Below, one piece after another: positions 34,360 through 44,820 of a stretch of 64,000 nt of DNA (position 1 is the first letter of the stretch; each line of letters begins with the position of its first letter). The DNA comes from Cunninghamia lanceolata. Taxonomy: Eukaryota; Streptophyta; Pinopsida; Cupressales; Cupressaceae. Made by a program: the position numbers and the translations under genes. Below the pieces are notes generated by a model. It was not told where the DNA came from and did no database searches. It saw only the letters and a list, made by a program, of their open reading frames with translations. The stretch lies in assembly GCA_027924645.1 (NCBI GenBank), contig BSBN01000047.1:4898001-4962000 (forward strand), given 5' to 3'.

Positions 34360-35610
34360 TGTTGATAACTGAGAGGGGGGTGAATCAATTATCCTAATTA
34401 TTTCTTCTTTTGAACCTTCTTCTTAATCAAAGCAGCATTGAATTAAACAAACAAACATTATCATGAAATGAGAAACACATGACACAGTATTTTTGACGTG
34501 GAAACCCGGTTAAGGGAGAAAACCACGGGGTGATTAACCCAAAGATTATTCTCTGTTAGAAGAATAAGGAATTACAAAATGGCACATGCCAATTAGGGCT
34601 CACTGCCCGAGCACACTACTCACAAAGAGGCCCACTGCCTACAAGGAGACACACTATCTACAAAGTGATAAGAATCACAGTCTTGAACTGGAGAATGACA
34701 TCTTTACCATGTCCGGATCAGTTCCATTAAGCCCAGAAACATCTGCTCTGCCTTCTGCACTTCGCTTTTCTACTCCACCTTTATCCACGCAAGTCGCCCT
34801 TCAAAATGAACTCACAAACCTTTATTTATACAAGACATCGACTTAGGAACAATCATCTAAGTTGGCAATCAACCATAAGAATATCCGCAAGAAGAATAAC
34901 ACATCCGGTCGACCACCATAAGAACATTCGCAGGATGAACAACTCATCTGGTCGGCTAAGCAGAGCTAAAACTTCATCCGGAAGAATATCTTCAATTCTG
35001 GGCTCTACTGTCAATGCGGACCAACAACACAACCTCAACATGATCCAAGAACCTTCACAAGCCTACCTGAATGACCAGGTACCTCCGCATTTCCTTTACT
35101 TACTGAAATCTCTTATCCTCCTTATCCGCAACTTCAAGAACACTGTCTGTCGCTACTGTCATAGTGCAAGAGGTACTTCCGGACCTCCAAATCATACACA
35201 ACTCGAGATGGCACATCACAAGGACATCCTAAAGACTCCTTCCAATCTGCAAATTAGGATTATATAGTTTCAGACCTCACCGGACCTTTTTGTGATCCTC
35301 TGTCACCTCTGAATACTTGCCGGAACCGATTCTACACCGACAGCCACAACTCCTTTAGATCTTCATGCGGACCTCAGAAATCTTAACTGAAGAATCTCAA
35401 GACTCATATCTACAAACCCTTTAATCCGCATCCTCTGGTTCGCATCCTACACAGTACATTTGCCTTCTTCTCATCACTGTTCTTTACCGTTCCTGACTGA
35501 GGCTAATTTTCTCAATATCCTCAGCACACTGCTCATTGAATCCTTCTTGTCAAAGCAATATGAGTATGTTGACATCAATGACAACACTAGTTTACCTCAT
35601 ACTTGCAACA
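34360..35610 (-). repeat. 5' LTR of Copia B (1251 bp)
   Basis: It pairs with 28575-29826 with few differences. The hairpin arm at 34385-34393 has one mismatch (TCAATT for TCAGTT). Confidence 0.96.
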
Positions 35611-37080
35611 CCTTCCGGGATATCTGTGACACCTCTTGTTCAGCCTCAGGGTGTACCTTTAGTCCAACCTCAGTCAGCTCACCCTCCTCTAGTTGCAATG
35701 TCTTTCTTTGCAGCAGAGTCACCTTTGACCTTTAATGCATATCATGAGCTACCAAAGAATCTAGATAAACTTTGTCGAAAATATCATCCTTATCAAGATG
35801 CTGATGATCATATCAGGACATTTAAGGAAGCTTGCTGCAGAGCCAGAATAGAACATCAAGATGTGGTGTGCAGGTTATTTCCTTTGTCCTTAGGGGAAGA
35901 TGCTTATAATTGGTTCATTAGTCTTGGCCAAGCCTCTGTTGGTTCATGGGCTGTCTTAGAGAAAGCTTTTCTTGACAGGTTCAAGGTCCCTATTGATCCA
36001 TCTATGAATTATCATATGTTTGCCACGATCAAAAGATTTGAGCATGAACCTATCGCCAATTTCAATGCTGGGTTTCAGAAAATGTTGTCCAAGTTAGTTG
36101 CCCCATATGTAGTATCTGATGCCTCTGCCCGGAGCATCTATTATTCAGCCCTAGATCCATTAACTTCCATGTTCATCAGGAGAACACATCCTGAGATCAC
36201 TACATTGACAGGAGCTTTTCAAGAAGCTATCAAAGTGAATTAGCAGTTGATACCTGCTCCTACTCCAAATATAGTATTTCCTACCTTGCCTGGCATGCAT
36301 TCACAATATCCCGCATCATATCCTACAACATATTCTCCGCAGTATCCTGCACAATATCCTAATGGAACAGTGATACCTCCAGCAGTCATGCCTGCACCTT
36401 TGCAAGTACCCCCACTGAGCATCATGCCCCCTCCTAATGGAAATGGCCAAGTGCCACAATACCCTGCACAAGCTCAGACACCTCAGGGTGCTGATCTATC
36501 CAATAATAACCATGGATCCTCTTTCTTCAAACCTCAGACTAAAAATGTAGTGGCCAAAGCTCAAGAAGAAAAGGAGGAAATCAAAGAAATTTCTGCTCAA
36601 TTAAGAAAACTCACCACAAAAGTGACACACTTGAGAAATCAGGGTTTTTATTCCCAGTCAAATCAGAATAGAAGTTACTCCAATGACAGACCAAATTATC
36701 CTGATAGAGGATATAACAACAATAATTTCAACAATAATGGTGGAAATAACAATAATCCACCTAGACAGCCCAGAGTATGGAATTCTAGGCCAAATAATGG
36801 TTCATTACCATCACCCCTGGACAATCAGCCTCCTGGTGAAGCTAAACAGACTACTAGAGTCAACCTTGCTGAGGCAGCTCTTACTAATTGGTGTAGGATC
36901 CACAATACTAATGCACATGCAGAATTAGACTGTCCACAATTTAGAATTGCTGCTAGCATCTTTCAGACTGAAGTGTCTAACACTTCTAGAAATCCACCTC
37001 ATGCAGAAGGAAATGAGATTGTTCCTTGTGGATACGACTCAGCTTTTGTGCTAGAAGCCTACACAAATGAACCTTGTTAG

Positions 37081-38397
37081 ATTTATAACTAGGCATATGA
37101 AGAATCAGCCTTAGCTTTTGAAACAAACTATGTTTTCCCATTTGAAGACGAAAATGAGCCTGCAAGGGAACGTGAAGAAGTACATGCATATCAGCAGCAA
37201 TATCCTGGTAAGCACAATTATAACTTGAGGAGTAATGCCAATAGACTTGCTGGTCCATTGACATCATCTCTACCTCCAAACAACTTCAATACACCTCCTG
37301 ATCCTAAGGCTAGCAATAACCCAGGGTTCCCTAAGGTGAATGCTCAGTACTTGTCACCTCAAAACACAGTATCAAAGATTGTGAATACACCTCATGAATC
37401 CGACAAGTTGGTCAGCTATCTCGCTGATGAAATGAAGAAAATTAAGATCAGCCTGTCCCTGTCTGAGTTACTGAAAACTCCTGCCATCAAAAGGGCATTC
37501 ATGAAGTCCTTAGATGATCCTACCCCTAAAGAGGATAGTCATCTTTCAAGTCAATCCAGCGGCAAGGATCACGCTGCAAGGGATAATATTATCAAGCCTA
37601 AAGTGTCAGCCACAGTCCAAGCTGTAGAAACCTCCCACATGACCTTGTATAGGGATAAAACTGAATCACCTCCATTCCTCCTTACCATAAGAATGTTCAG
37701 CAAGAACCTGCACAACTGTCTGGTGGATTCGGGAGCCTCAACGAATGTTATGCCCTTGTCAATATGCAATGCTTTAGGACTGCATCCTGCTAAATCCTTA
37801 AAGAAGGTCACACAGTTGGACAAAACAGAAGTAAGTGTAGTAGGGGAATTAACTCATATCCACATGCAGCTAGCTTCTGATCCCAGGATCCAGTATTACA
37901 TTGATATTCAAGTAGTTGACATACCTGATATGTATGGGATGTTGCTCAGCCGCGATTGGTCTAAAACGCTCAACGGATATATGTCTACAGATTTTAGTCA
38001 CATGTGGCTACCATGGAAGGGTATACCTAACCAGATTAGGATTGATGCTGAACCTAGAATGAAACATATGATAACTAAGTACAACAGAACAAATGAGATT
38101 ATGTACGAAAACGTAGAACCTGGAGTTTATTGTATCAGGCCGCAGACCGTCAAAATAGAAGAGATCCTGATGCTTGAGCTGCATCATCATCATCATGATG
38201 ATGATCAGGAAGACATGCCAGTCATAGAAACTGATAATAATCCAGATAATGAGAATGAAATAGATCGCTTCAAGGATTTTGAGATACATCTGTCTAAACA
38301 GGCAAAATGTTGTCAATTGTTAAATATACCTGCTAATGATATTTTGATTGACGAATGGTGTAGATTACACGACGAGGCACATTCAGAAAAGACGTGA
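37081..38397 (+). pseudogene. G1 aspartic protease region
   Basis: It continues the gag frame. After a linker comes PPFLLTIRMFSKNLHNCLVD and then the catalytic DSGA at 37726-37737, followed by STNVMPLSICNALGL, as in Gypsy retropepsins. DMYGMLLSRDW (about 37925-37960) occupies the position of the usual LLGRPW. The protease cleaves the polyprotein. A His5-Asp4 run lies near 38180. The frame closes at TGA 38395, within a second copy of the WCR.H motif (38357 onwards). The next domain continues in another frame from 38348, so there is a frame change between 38348 and 38394. Confidence 0.85.
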
Positions 38398-39940
38398 AAC
38401 ATGCTTAGAGATGATGATGCTAGAACAAACATACAGCGAGGCATCATCATCATATTCCGAGGTAAATGCTACATTTGATGATGATGACAATAATAACTCT
38501 TATCTGTCTTTTGTAGGAACTGAAGAACCGACAGATCATGATGAGCATCCTATCCCGGAAACAAAGGAAATTTTAGTCTCTCTCCAAGTAAATAATGAAA
38601 TGAAAGAAAAGATCACCCTAGGGAGTGATTGCTTTATGGAACCAGATTATGAATTGTCCGATGAGGACAAAGGTAGTAACCTGATGAATTTCGAAGAATT
38701 TTTGGAAAGGGAAATAGAGAAGGTGACACGACAGCGTAAATCTCCTCGGGAGGTCTTAATAAAAAATTGGTGTAGGCTGCATGAGGCACCTCACTCAGAA
38801 ACAACTTGCTCACTGTGTTTACATATTTTGAAAAAGCATGCAGCTGCAGATTCAGAAGATCATCCTCCCGCTAAAAAGAAAGAGAGAATAGAAAAGCCAT
38901 CAGGCTCACAAGCAAAGGAAAAGAAGAAGCTTAAGGATGATGATGTCCCTAAGTTAAAATGGATATCAGGTGGAGCAGTAGCCAGAGCTGCAAAGGGAAA
39001 AGAAAGTTTAGCTAAATGTCCTGCTGAAGATAAACCTTGGATACTGAGGTTTGATGGGTCCAAATCTAAGCAAGGTGCTGGGGTAGGAATCGACCTGATT
39101 GATTCAACTGGGAAATCCTATCTAGCTGCCTACAGATTACAGTTCCCCTATACTAACAATGTAGCAGAGTATGAGGCTTTGATTCATGGAATGCTGTTTG
39201 CTCATAAGAAGAAAGTAAAGATTCTGCATGTCTTTGGAGATTCAAAACTAGTTGTGAAGCAAGTAAGAGGAATTTACTCCTGTAACTACAGAAAACTATC
39301 AAATTATAGACATCGTGTATGGGACCTGATGGAGGACTTTGACGCCTTTAATATCACTCATGTACCAAGAGAACAAAACCATAGGGCAGATGCGCTAGCT
39401 CAAGCTGCTAGTACATTAGAGCCACTGTCCATATCTGGTCTAAAGATATTTTCAGTAGAACTGGTGTCAGTACCATCAATACCTGACAATGTGACTAATC
39501 TCCAGGTGTTTGATGATGATCAGCACATTCTGGACTTCATTTCAAATAGAGACATATTTGAAGCTCAGATTATAGATGAGAATGGTATGGAGGATCATGT
39601 CTGGGAAGAAGATGAGATATTAGAGTTGCCTAGCAACAGGATCCCCAAAGGTATGATTGAGTTGGAAAGAGCCTTTGATTTGGATAATATGCTTAAACAT
39701 AAAGATCTGCCCAAGGCAGATGGAGGTCAATATTCACAAGTGAATATTGGACAAGCTGATGACAAGAAAAGTGTCTTGTTGGGTAAGGTTTGTACACCAG
39801 AGGAGTTAGAAGGAATAACTCAGGCCCTCAAGGATTACATACATGTAATTGCATGGACTTATGATGAGCTGAAGACATATGACACCTCTGTCATAACTCA
39901 TACTATACCTCTCAAGCCAGATGCAAAACCTTTCAGATAG
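38348..39940 (+). pseudogene. G1 archaeal-type RNase H domain, placed before RT
   Basis: After an acidic linker and a third WCR.H motif (NWCRLHEAPHSETTC, about 38766-38810) comes a complete RNase H of the archaeal type known from Tat elements: FDGSKSKQGAGVG (Asp 39053-39055), NNVAEYEAL (Glu 39167-39169), FGDSKLVVKQV (Asp 39239-39241) and HRADALAQA (Asp 39389-39391). All four acidic residues are present. RNase H degrades RNA in the RNA/DNA hybrid. In Tat elements I know, such as rice RIRE2, this domain lies between the first RNase H and integrase; here it precedes RT. The segment ends with a pre-RT linker (WTYDELKTYD) and TAG at 39938. Confidence 0.85.
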
Positions 39941-41128
39941 GAGCAGAGACCAGTCAATGCCTTGCTCGAACCAATAATTCTTGAAGAAGTCAAGAAATTG
40001 TTAAATGCCAGGATAATATTTCCTGTCAGGCACTCCACTTGGGTGGCTAATCTTGTGCCAGTCAGAAAGAAGAATGGAGACATCAGGTTATGTGTAGATT
40101 TCAGGAACCTGAACAGAGCATCAGAAAAGGATAACTATCCTTTACCCTCATTGGATGAAGTTCTACAGATTGTAAATGGAGCTAAAATGATGTCCGTCTT
40201 GGACGGCTTTTCAGGATACAACCAAGTAATGGTTTACAAAATTGACAGATTGAAAACTGCCTTCACCACAAAATGGGGAATATTTGCATATAGACGTATG
40301 CCCTTTGGACTCATAAATGCTGGAGCTACATTCCAGTGAGCAATGGACATAGCTTTCAGAGGTTTAATATGAAAGTGTATAGTCATTTACATGGATGACT
40401 TGATGGTATTCTCCAAGGAAAGTGGGAGTCATGTTGCTGATCTTAGAAGTGTACTGAAGAAATGTGAAGAATATGGAATATCTTTGAATCCTAAGAAGTG
40501 CATATTCGGGGTCACAATAGGAAAATTACTAGGCCACCTGATCACAGAAGATGAAATTATCATTGATCCTGATAGGGTGGAATCTATTATGAAGTTACAA
40601 CTTCCAGGAAGCAAAAAGGAACTCAAGTCTTATTTTGGTAAGATAAACTTTGTGAGGAAGTTCATCACCGGCTTTGCTGAGATTGTCAGACCTTTAAATG
40701 CTATGTTGAAAAAAGATGCACAAATTGAGTGGACACCAGAAGCCAAGACTGCATTTGAAGATATAAAAAAGGCCATTTCAGATGCTTCTATCCTCATTAG
40801 TCTAGACTACACCAAGGATTTCTACATCTATTCATTTGCTTCAGAACATACCTCTGCAGCAGTGTTAACTCAAAGAAATGAAGAGAAAGAAGAGAAACCA
40901 ATTTCTTTCATGAGCTGTCCTTTCAAGGATGCTAAGTTGAGGTATATAGATGTTGAGAGACAGGCACTTGCATTAGTTAGGGCAGTAAATAAATTCAGAC
41001 ATTACATACTCAGAAGCAAAGTGATTGCTGTGGTACCTAATGCAGCAGTGAAGATGCTGCTGATGCAGAGTGAGCCTGGTGAGAAAAGAGCTAAATGGAT
41101 TACTGTATTACAAGAGTATGACATGTAA
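39941..41128 (+). pseudogene. G1 reverse transcriptase plus degenerate RNase H
   Basis: RT: VRKKNGDIRLCVDFRNLN, YPLPSLDEVL, VLDGFSGYNQV, RMPFGLINAGATFQ, and catalytic YMDD at 40388-40399. Stops lie at 39938, 40337 and 40367. The RNase H after RT keeps the fold pattern (SFMSCPFKDAKLRYIDVERQAL) but the first catalytic Asp is gone: the TDAS position reads SFAS (Phe at 40835-40837). This loss is expected where a second RNase H has taken over, as in Tat elements. A KRAKWITVLQEYD linker follows, with a TAA at 41126. No second RNase H lies between here and integrase. Confidence 0.88.
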
Positions 41129-42493
41129 ATTACACCAATGAATCTGGTAAGAGGACAAGCTCTGAGCTAGATGATATCTGAGATTGATCCAAACATCACT
41201 AGTCAGCAATATGTGATCAATGAGAAAGACAATAAAGAGTGGTATTCAGATATCAGGCACATCTTGATTACTGGAAGATGTCCATCGAGAATGCAGGCTT
41301 CATAGAGAAGAGCCTTAAAGATAAGATCCCAAAAGTATATGATGAAGGGAGGAACCTTGTTCAAAAAGAATTACGAAGGAATATACCTTAGATGCTTAGA
41401 GAAGCCAGAAGCAAGTAGAGTCCTGACAGAATTACATGATAAGTTTGGAACGGCACATGGATCAGCATTGGCCACAACATATGCAATCCTCCGAGCAGGA
41501 TATTATTGGCCTACAATTTTTAAACACACAGCTGATCATGTTAAATGTTGTCATGTTTGCCAGGTTACTGCCAACAGAGAGAAATATGCTGCACAACCAT
41601 TGCAGCCAGTAATGGAAGAGCGCCCATTTGCACAGTGGGGCATGGACTTCATAGGACCAATCAATCCTCCGTCCTCCTCAGGGCATAGGTATGTTTTAAC
41701 AATTATTGATTATTGTACTAGATGGACTAAGGCTATTAGCAGCAAAACTTGCACTACAGATGACATCATTAAATTTTTGGAGAGCAACATTGTCACCAGG
41801 TATGGAACTCCTTATGCATTAGTAAGTGATAATGGGTCCGCCTTCATTTCCACCAAGTTATCCAGTTGGGCTTTTGACCATGGGATTATACTTAAGTTTT
41901 CATCTAACTATTATCCTCAAGGGAATGGTTTAGCAGAATCCACCAACAAGAATTTACTGAGTATCATAAGAAAACTGATAGAGAAGAACCCCAGGGAATG
42001 GAACTCATTTCTAAAGTATGCCTTATGGGTGGACAGAACTAGAATAAAAACTGCATTAGGAAACTCACCTTTCCAACTAGTATATGGAGTGGACCCCATC
42101 CTCCCTGTAAACTTAAAGATTCCTACCCTACAGTTTGCCCAAGAATACCTAGGCATAGACAATAAACAAGAAGTCAGGTTGCTTCAGTTGATGCACCTGG
42201 AAGAAAAAAGGAGTCAAGCAATCGATCAATTTGCAAAACATCAGGCTGTTGTCAAATGCTGGTTTGACAAGAGAGCCAGAATTAAAGCTTTCAGGATATC
42301 CGATTTGGTCCTGATGTGGGATAAGGCCCATGAAAAGAAAGGTGACCATGGTAAGTTTGATAGATTATGGATAGGTCCCTTTCAAATTTCTGAGATACTA
42401 GGAGACAGTACTTATAGGCTTAAAAACATGACAGGTGAGGACGTCCCATTGCCAGTCAATGGACAATTCCTCAAACATTATTTCCAGGCCTGA
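41129..42493 (+). pseudogene. G1 integrase
   Basis: It has the same frame as RT. Stops at 41168-41170 and near 41304 interrupt the linker; from 41339 the frame is open to TGA 42491. The zinc region has H(D)...H and CCHVC (about 41430-41555). The core has MDFIGPI (Asp 41645-41647), VSDNGSAF (Asp 41828-41830) and GLAESTNK (Glu 41936-41938), a complete D-D-E set. The C-terminal part has a GPF motif (FDRLWIGPFQISEIL), the Gypsy GPY/F module. No chromodomain follows. Integrase joins the element DNA to the chromosome. Confidence 0.92.
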
Positions 42494-43334
42494 ATGACTT
42501 CATAACAGTCATGTGTATCATATTGTATATTTGTATAGTTGTTTGTACAGTGTGTCTATTCTGTTAGTTTCGTTGTGTTGGTTGGGACCTTGTTCTGGTA
42601 AGTCAGGATTGTACACTTCATCACCCCAGAAAATAACTAAATTGTTAAGATTCAAGTAATGAGATCACATTTAGACATAGGTTATGATTCATTGTAAGAA
42701 GTGTTCATGATCAGGTTTCTGATATCTTTTCATCAGGATGCCTTTTCTTGATCAAAGTGAATCAATCACAATGAAACACCTAACAGCCTTGGGTTTGTTG
42801 AACACACAAGTATAGGTGTTAAGTGAAAAATCTAAAGGGACTCCTTTGCTACCAATACAATCTCCAACCTAAAGCTGCAAGTGACTGTACCTAGTACAAA
42901 TAAGCTAACATGATGATATCAAATACAAATTTTAAAGAGAAAATTAGAACAGAAATAAAACTAGGCCATCTAAGTAACTCTACCGGGGCTATAGACGCCT
43001 GCTGGCAGTGGGGCTCTACTTAGGGAGATTGTATAGATAACCTTGCCGGGGCTATAGATGCCCACTGGCAGCAAGGCTCTATCCAGGTCAGCTATGAAGG
43101 ATGATCCCCAACTATGTAGTTTAACACTAGTTACTCATGTTTTCAACTTGCTTTCAAGATGAGGATAATTAATCATATGCACACACATGGTCCTTTGTTA
43201 GCATTGTTATCATGATGAAATTTTATCATTCAAAGATCATGATACTTATGCTTATATGGAATTAGAATGCTATAGATGAATGTGATCACATCAATTGAAT
43301 CATTGGAATTTGTTTGTTTTCTTTGGTGGCAAGT
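42494..43334 (+). other. G1 3' non-coding region with two tandem hairpin units
   Basis: No gene. Two ~50-bp units start at 42976 and 43039 and share CGGGGCTATAGA. Each can fold into a 6-bp stem with a 24-nt interior (42978-42983 / 43008-43013 and 43041-43046 / 43071-43076). The end before the LTR reads GGTGGCAAGT, a poor polypurine tract. Confidence 0.6.
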
Positions 43335-44009
43335 TGTTGTGTGGTTACACAACACACCCCATTTTGACTTGGCAAAATAGGGGCCCAACTTTTTGGTTTG
43401 GCTTGTGTGTCTTCTTTTGGGCGGTTTGGTAAAAGCAAGTCGAGTGCATCATCATGCAAAACCAAGATGCATCATGAGGTCAGTTTGTCAAAGTTTGTAT
43501 TTCATCTTTGTGACCTCATATATTAAAAGAGCATTAAAATTCAGGTAGGTTTGCCTTTTACATCATCTTGATATTCATCAGGATGCAAGAGTTATGAACA
43601 GTCAAAGTTTCGGTCAAACCTGATATTCGCAGGAGGAAGGTCATCTTTTTATAGCCTCGGTCATATTGTTCAAGTTCATCATCATATTTGAAACATCCCC
43701 CCCGATATATCATGCAGATCAAATATCCGGACGTCAACTTTAAATGGTAGCAAAACCTTCCGATCAAATAGTTTTATCTATCGCGAGCGTCATATTTCGC
43801 ATGTAACCCGATATTTCTTAACATCCTCCTAACGCAAATATCACCCTTAGCAAATATCCTAATGACATCATCCAAATATGATAAACAAAGGAACATACAT
43901 AATGATGACATCATCATCACATTCACATTACCACAGGATATTTTCTAAAACATGATCATGTTCGCCTAATATGATGATGATGTCATGATGCACTCCCGAT
44001 AAGAAGAGT

Positions 44010-44039
44010 GAATATCAGGATGACGTCATCCTGATATTC
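44010..44039. promoter_or_regulatory. Perfect 30-bp palindrome with a TGACGTCA core
   Basis: The left arm is GAATATCAGGATGAC and the right arm is its exact complement. The core TGACGTCA is a classic bZIP-factor site. In the 5' LTR the same site (14750-14779) has lost its CpG. Confidence 0.85.
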
Positions 44040-44820
44040 CAAAAGAGAGAGACATATAAGTTTGTCTCATCATCATCATATTTAAAAACATCAGCCGATT
44101 CACCGAAATATCCTCCTGATGTATTAAGCATAAACAAAAGTGCTTTTGTCGCCCGAATCTTGTCGCGATAACAATGTCAATGCGAGGGAGGAGGATGATA
44201 ATGAAACTCAACCCGATATTTGTGAATATCATCCTGCCCTCATGATATCCTGTCATATGGATATTCCCCACTCCTATCACCGCCATTATCATTTAATGTG
44301 CGCGGACATGGTAGGTGGTTCCCGCCGATCCCGGAACCCAATGAAACACCTGGCGAGATCCTGCATTTTCGCACGAATAATCAAGGAACATGATCCAATC
44401 TGTCAGAGTTGCCCTAAATGCACCCTAAAGGCGAGGTTAAAAGGTAATTCAACCACCATTTTCACATTTACCTTGTGATAAACTTTTTTTACAGAGCACC
44501 AGCTTTCATATCTGCATACTAGCTACCTTTGTGCGATTTGAGCTCACGGGCAGAAAGAAAGGGGTGATCATCAGCTAAATTAGGAACGTCTCAGCAATCT
44601 ACTGGTATAAAAGGGAATCTACATAACCAGGTAAGTGAATAAAACCCTCATCATATTGTTTCTGTTTTGGTACGATGATGTAAGTTCTGGTTTATGCACC
44701 CGTGTAATTAAGTAGTGTTGGAATTGATACAGTAGGCATAATGATTTATAAAGTCAATAGCAATATACATGCATATATGTACCTGTTGTGAGATAGAATT
44801 GTCGTTAATTGTAGGTACTC

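Larger units (their letters stand above)
28575..35610 (-). mobile_element. Copia retrotransposon B, complete, minus strand (7036 bp)
   Basis: The left (3') LTR is 28575-29826 and the right (5') LTR 34360-35610. gag-pol runs on the minus strand from 34302 to 30148, with four premature stops and no frameshift. It is closely related to Copia A but lies on the other strand, within the gag of G1. Confidence 0.98.
28378..37080 (+). pseudogene. G1 gag (28378-28574 plus 35616-37080), split by Copia B
   Basis: The frame opens after a TAA at 28375. No ATG is present in the left piece, so the start is uncertain; the first ATG in frame on the right is at about 35699 (MSFFAAESPLTFNAYHELP). Removing Copia B and one CCTTC copy rejoins the frame exactly. 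The right part has the Gypsy gag capsid pattern: DADDHIRTFKEAC, LFPLSLGEDAYNWF, FKVPIDPSMNYHMF, YYSALDPLTSMF. A Pro/Tyr/Gln-rich stretch, an Asn-rich stretch and the motif NWCRIHNTNAHAELDC (36890-36937) follow, in the place of a zinc knuckle. Stops lie at 36241, 37078 and 37090. Gag forms the particle shell and binds RNA. Confidence 0.88.
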
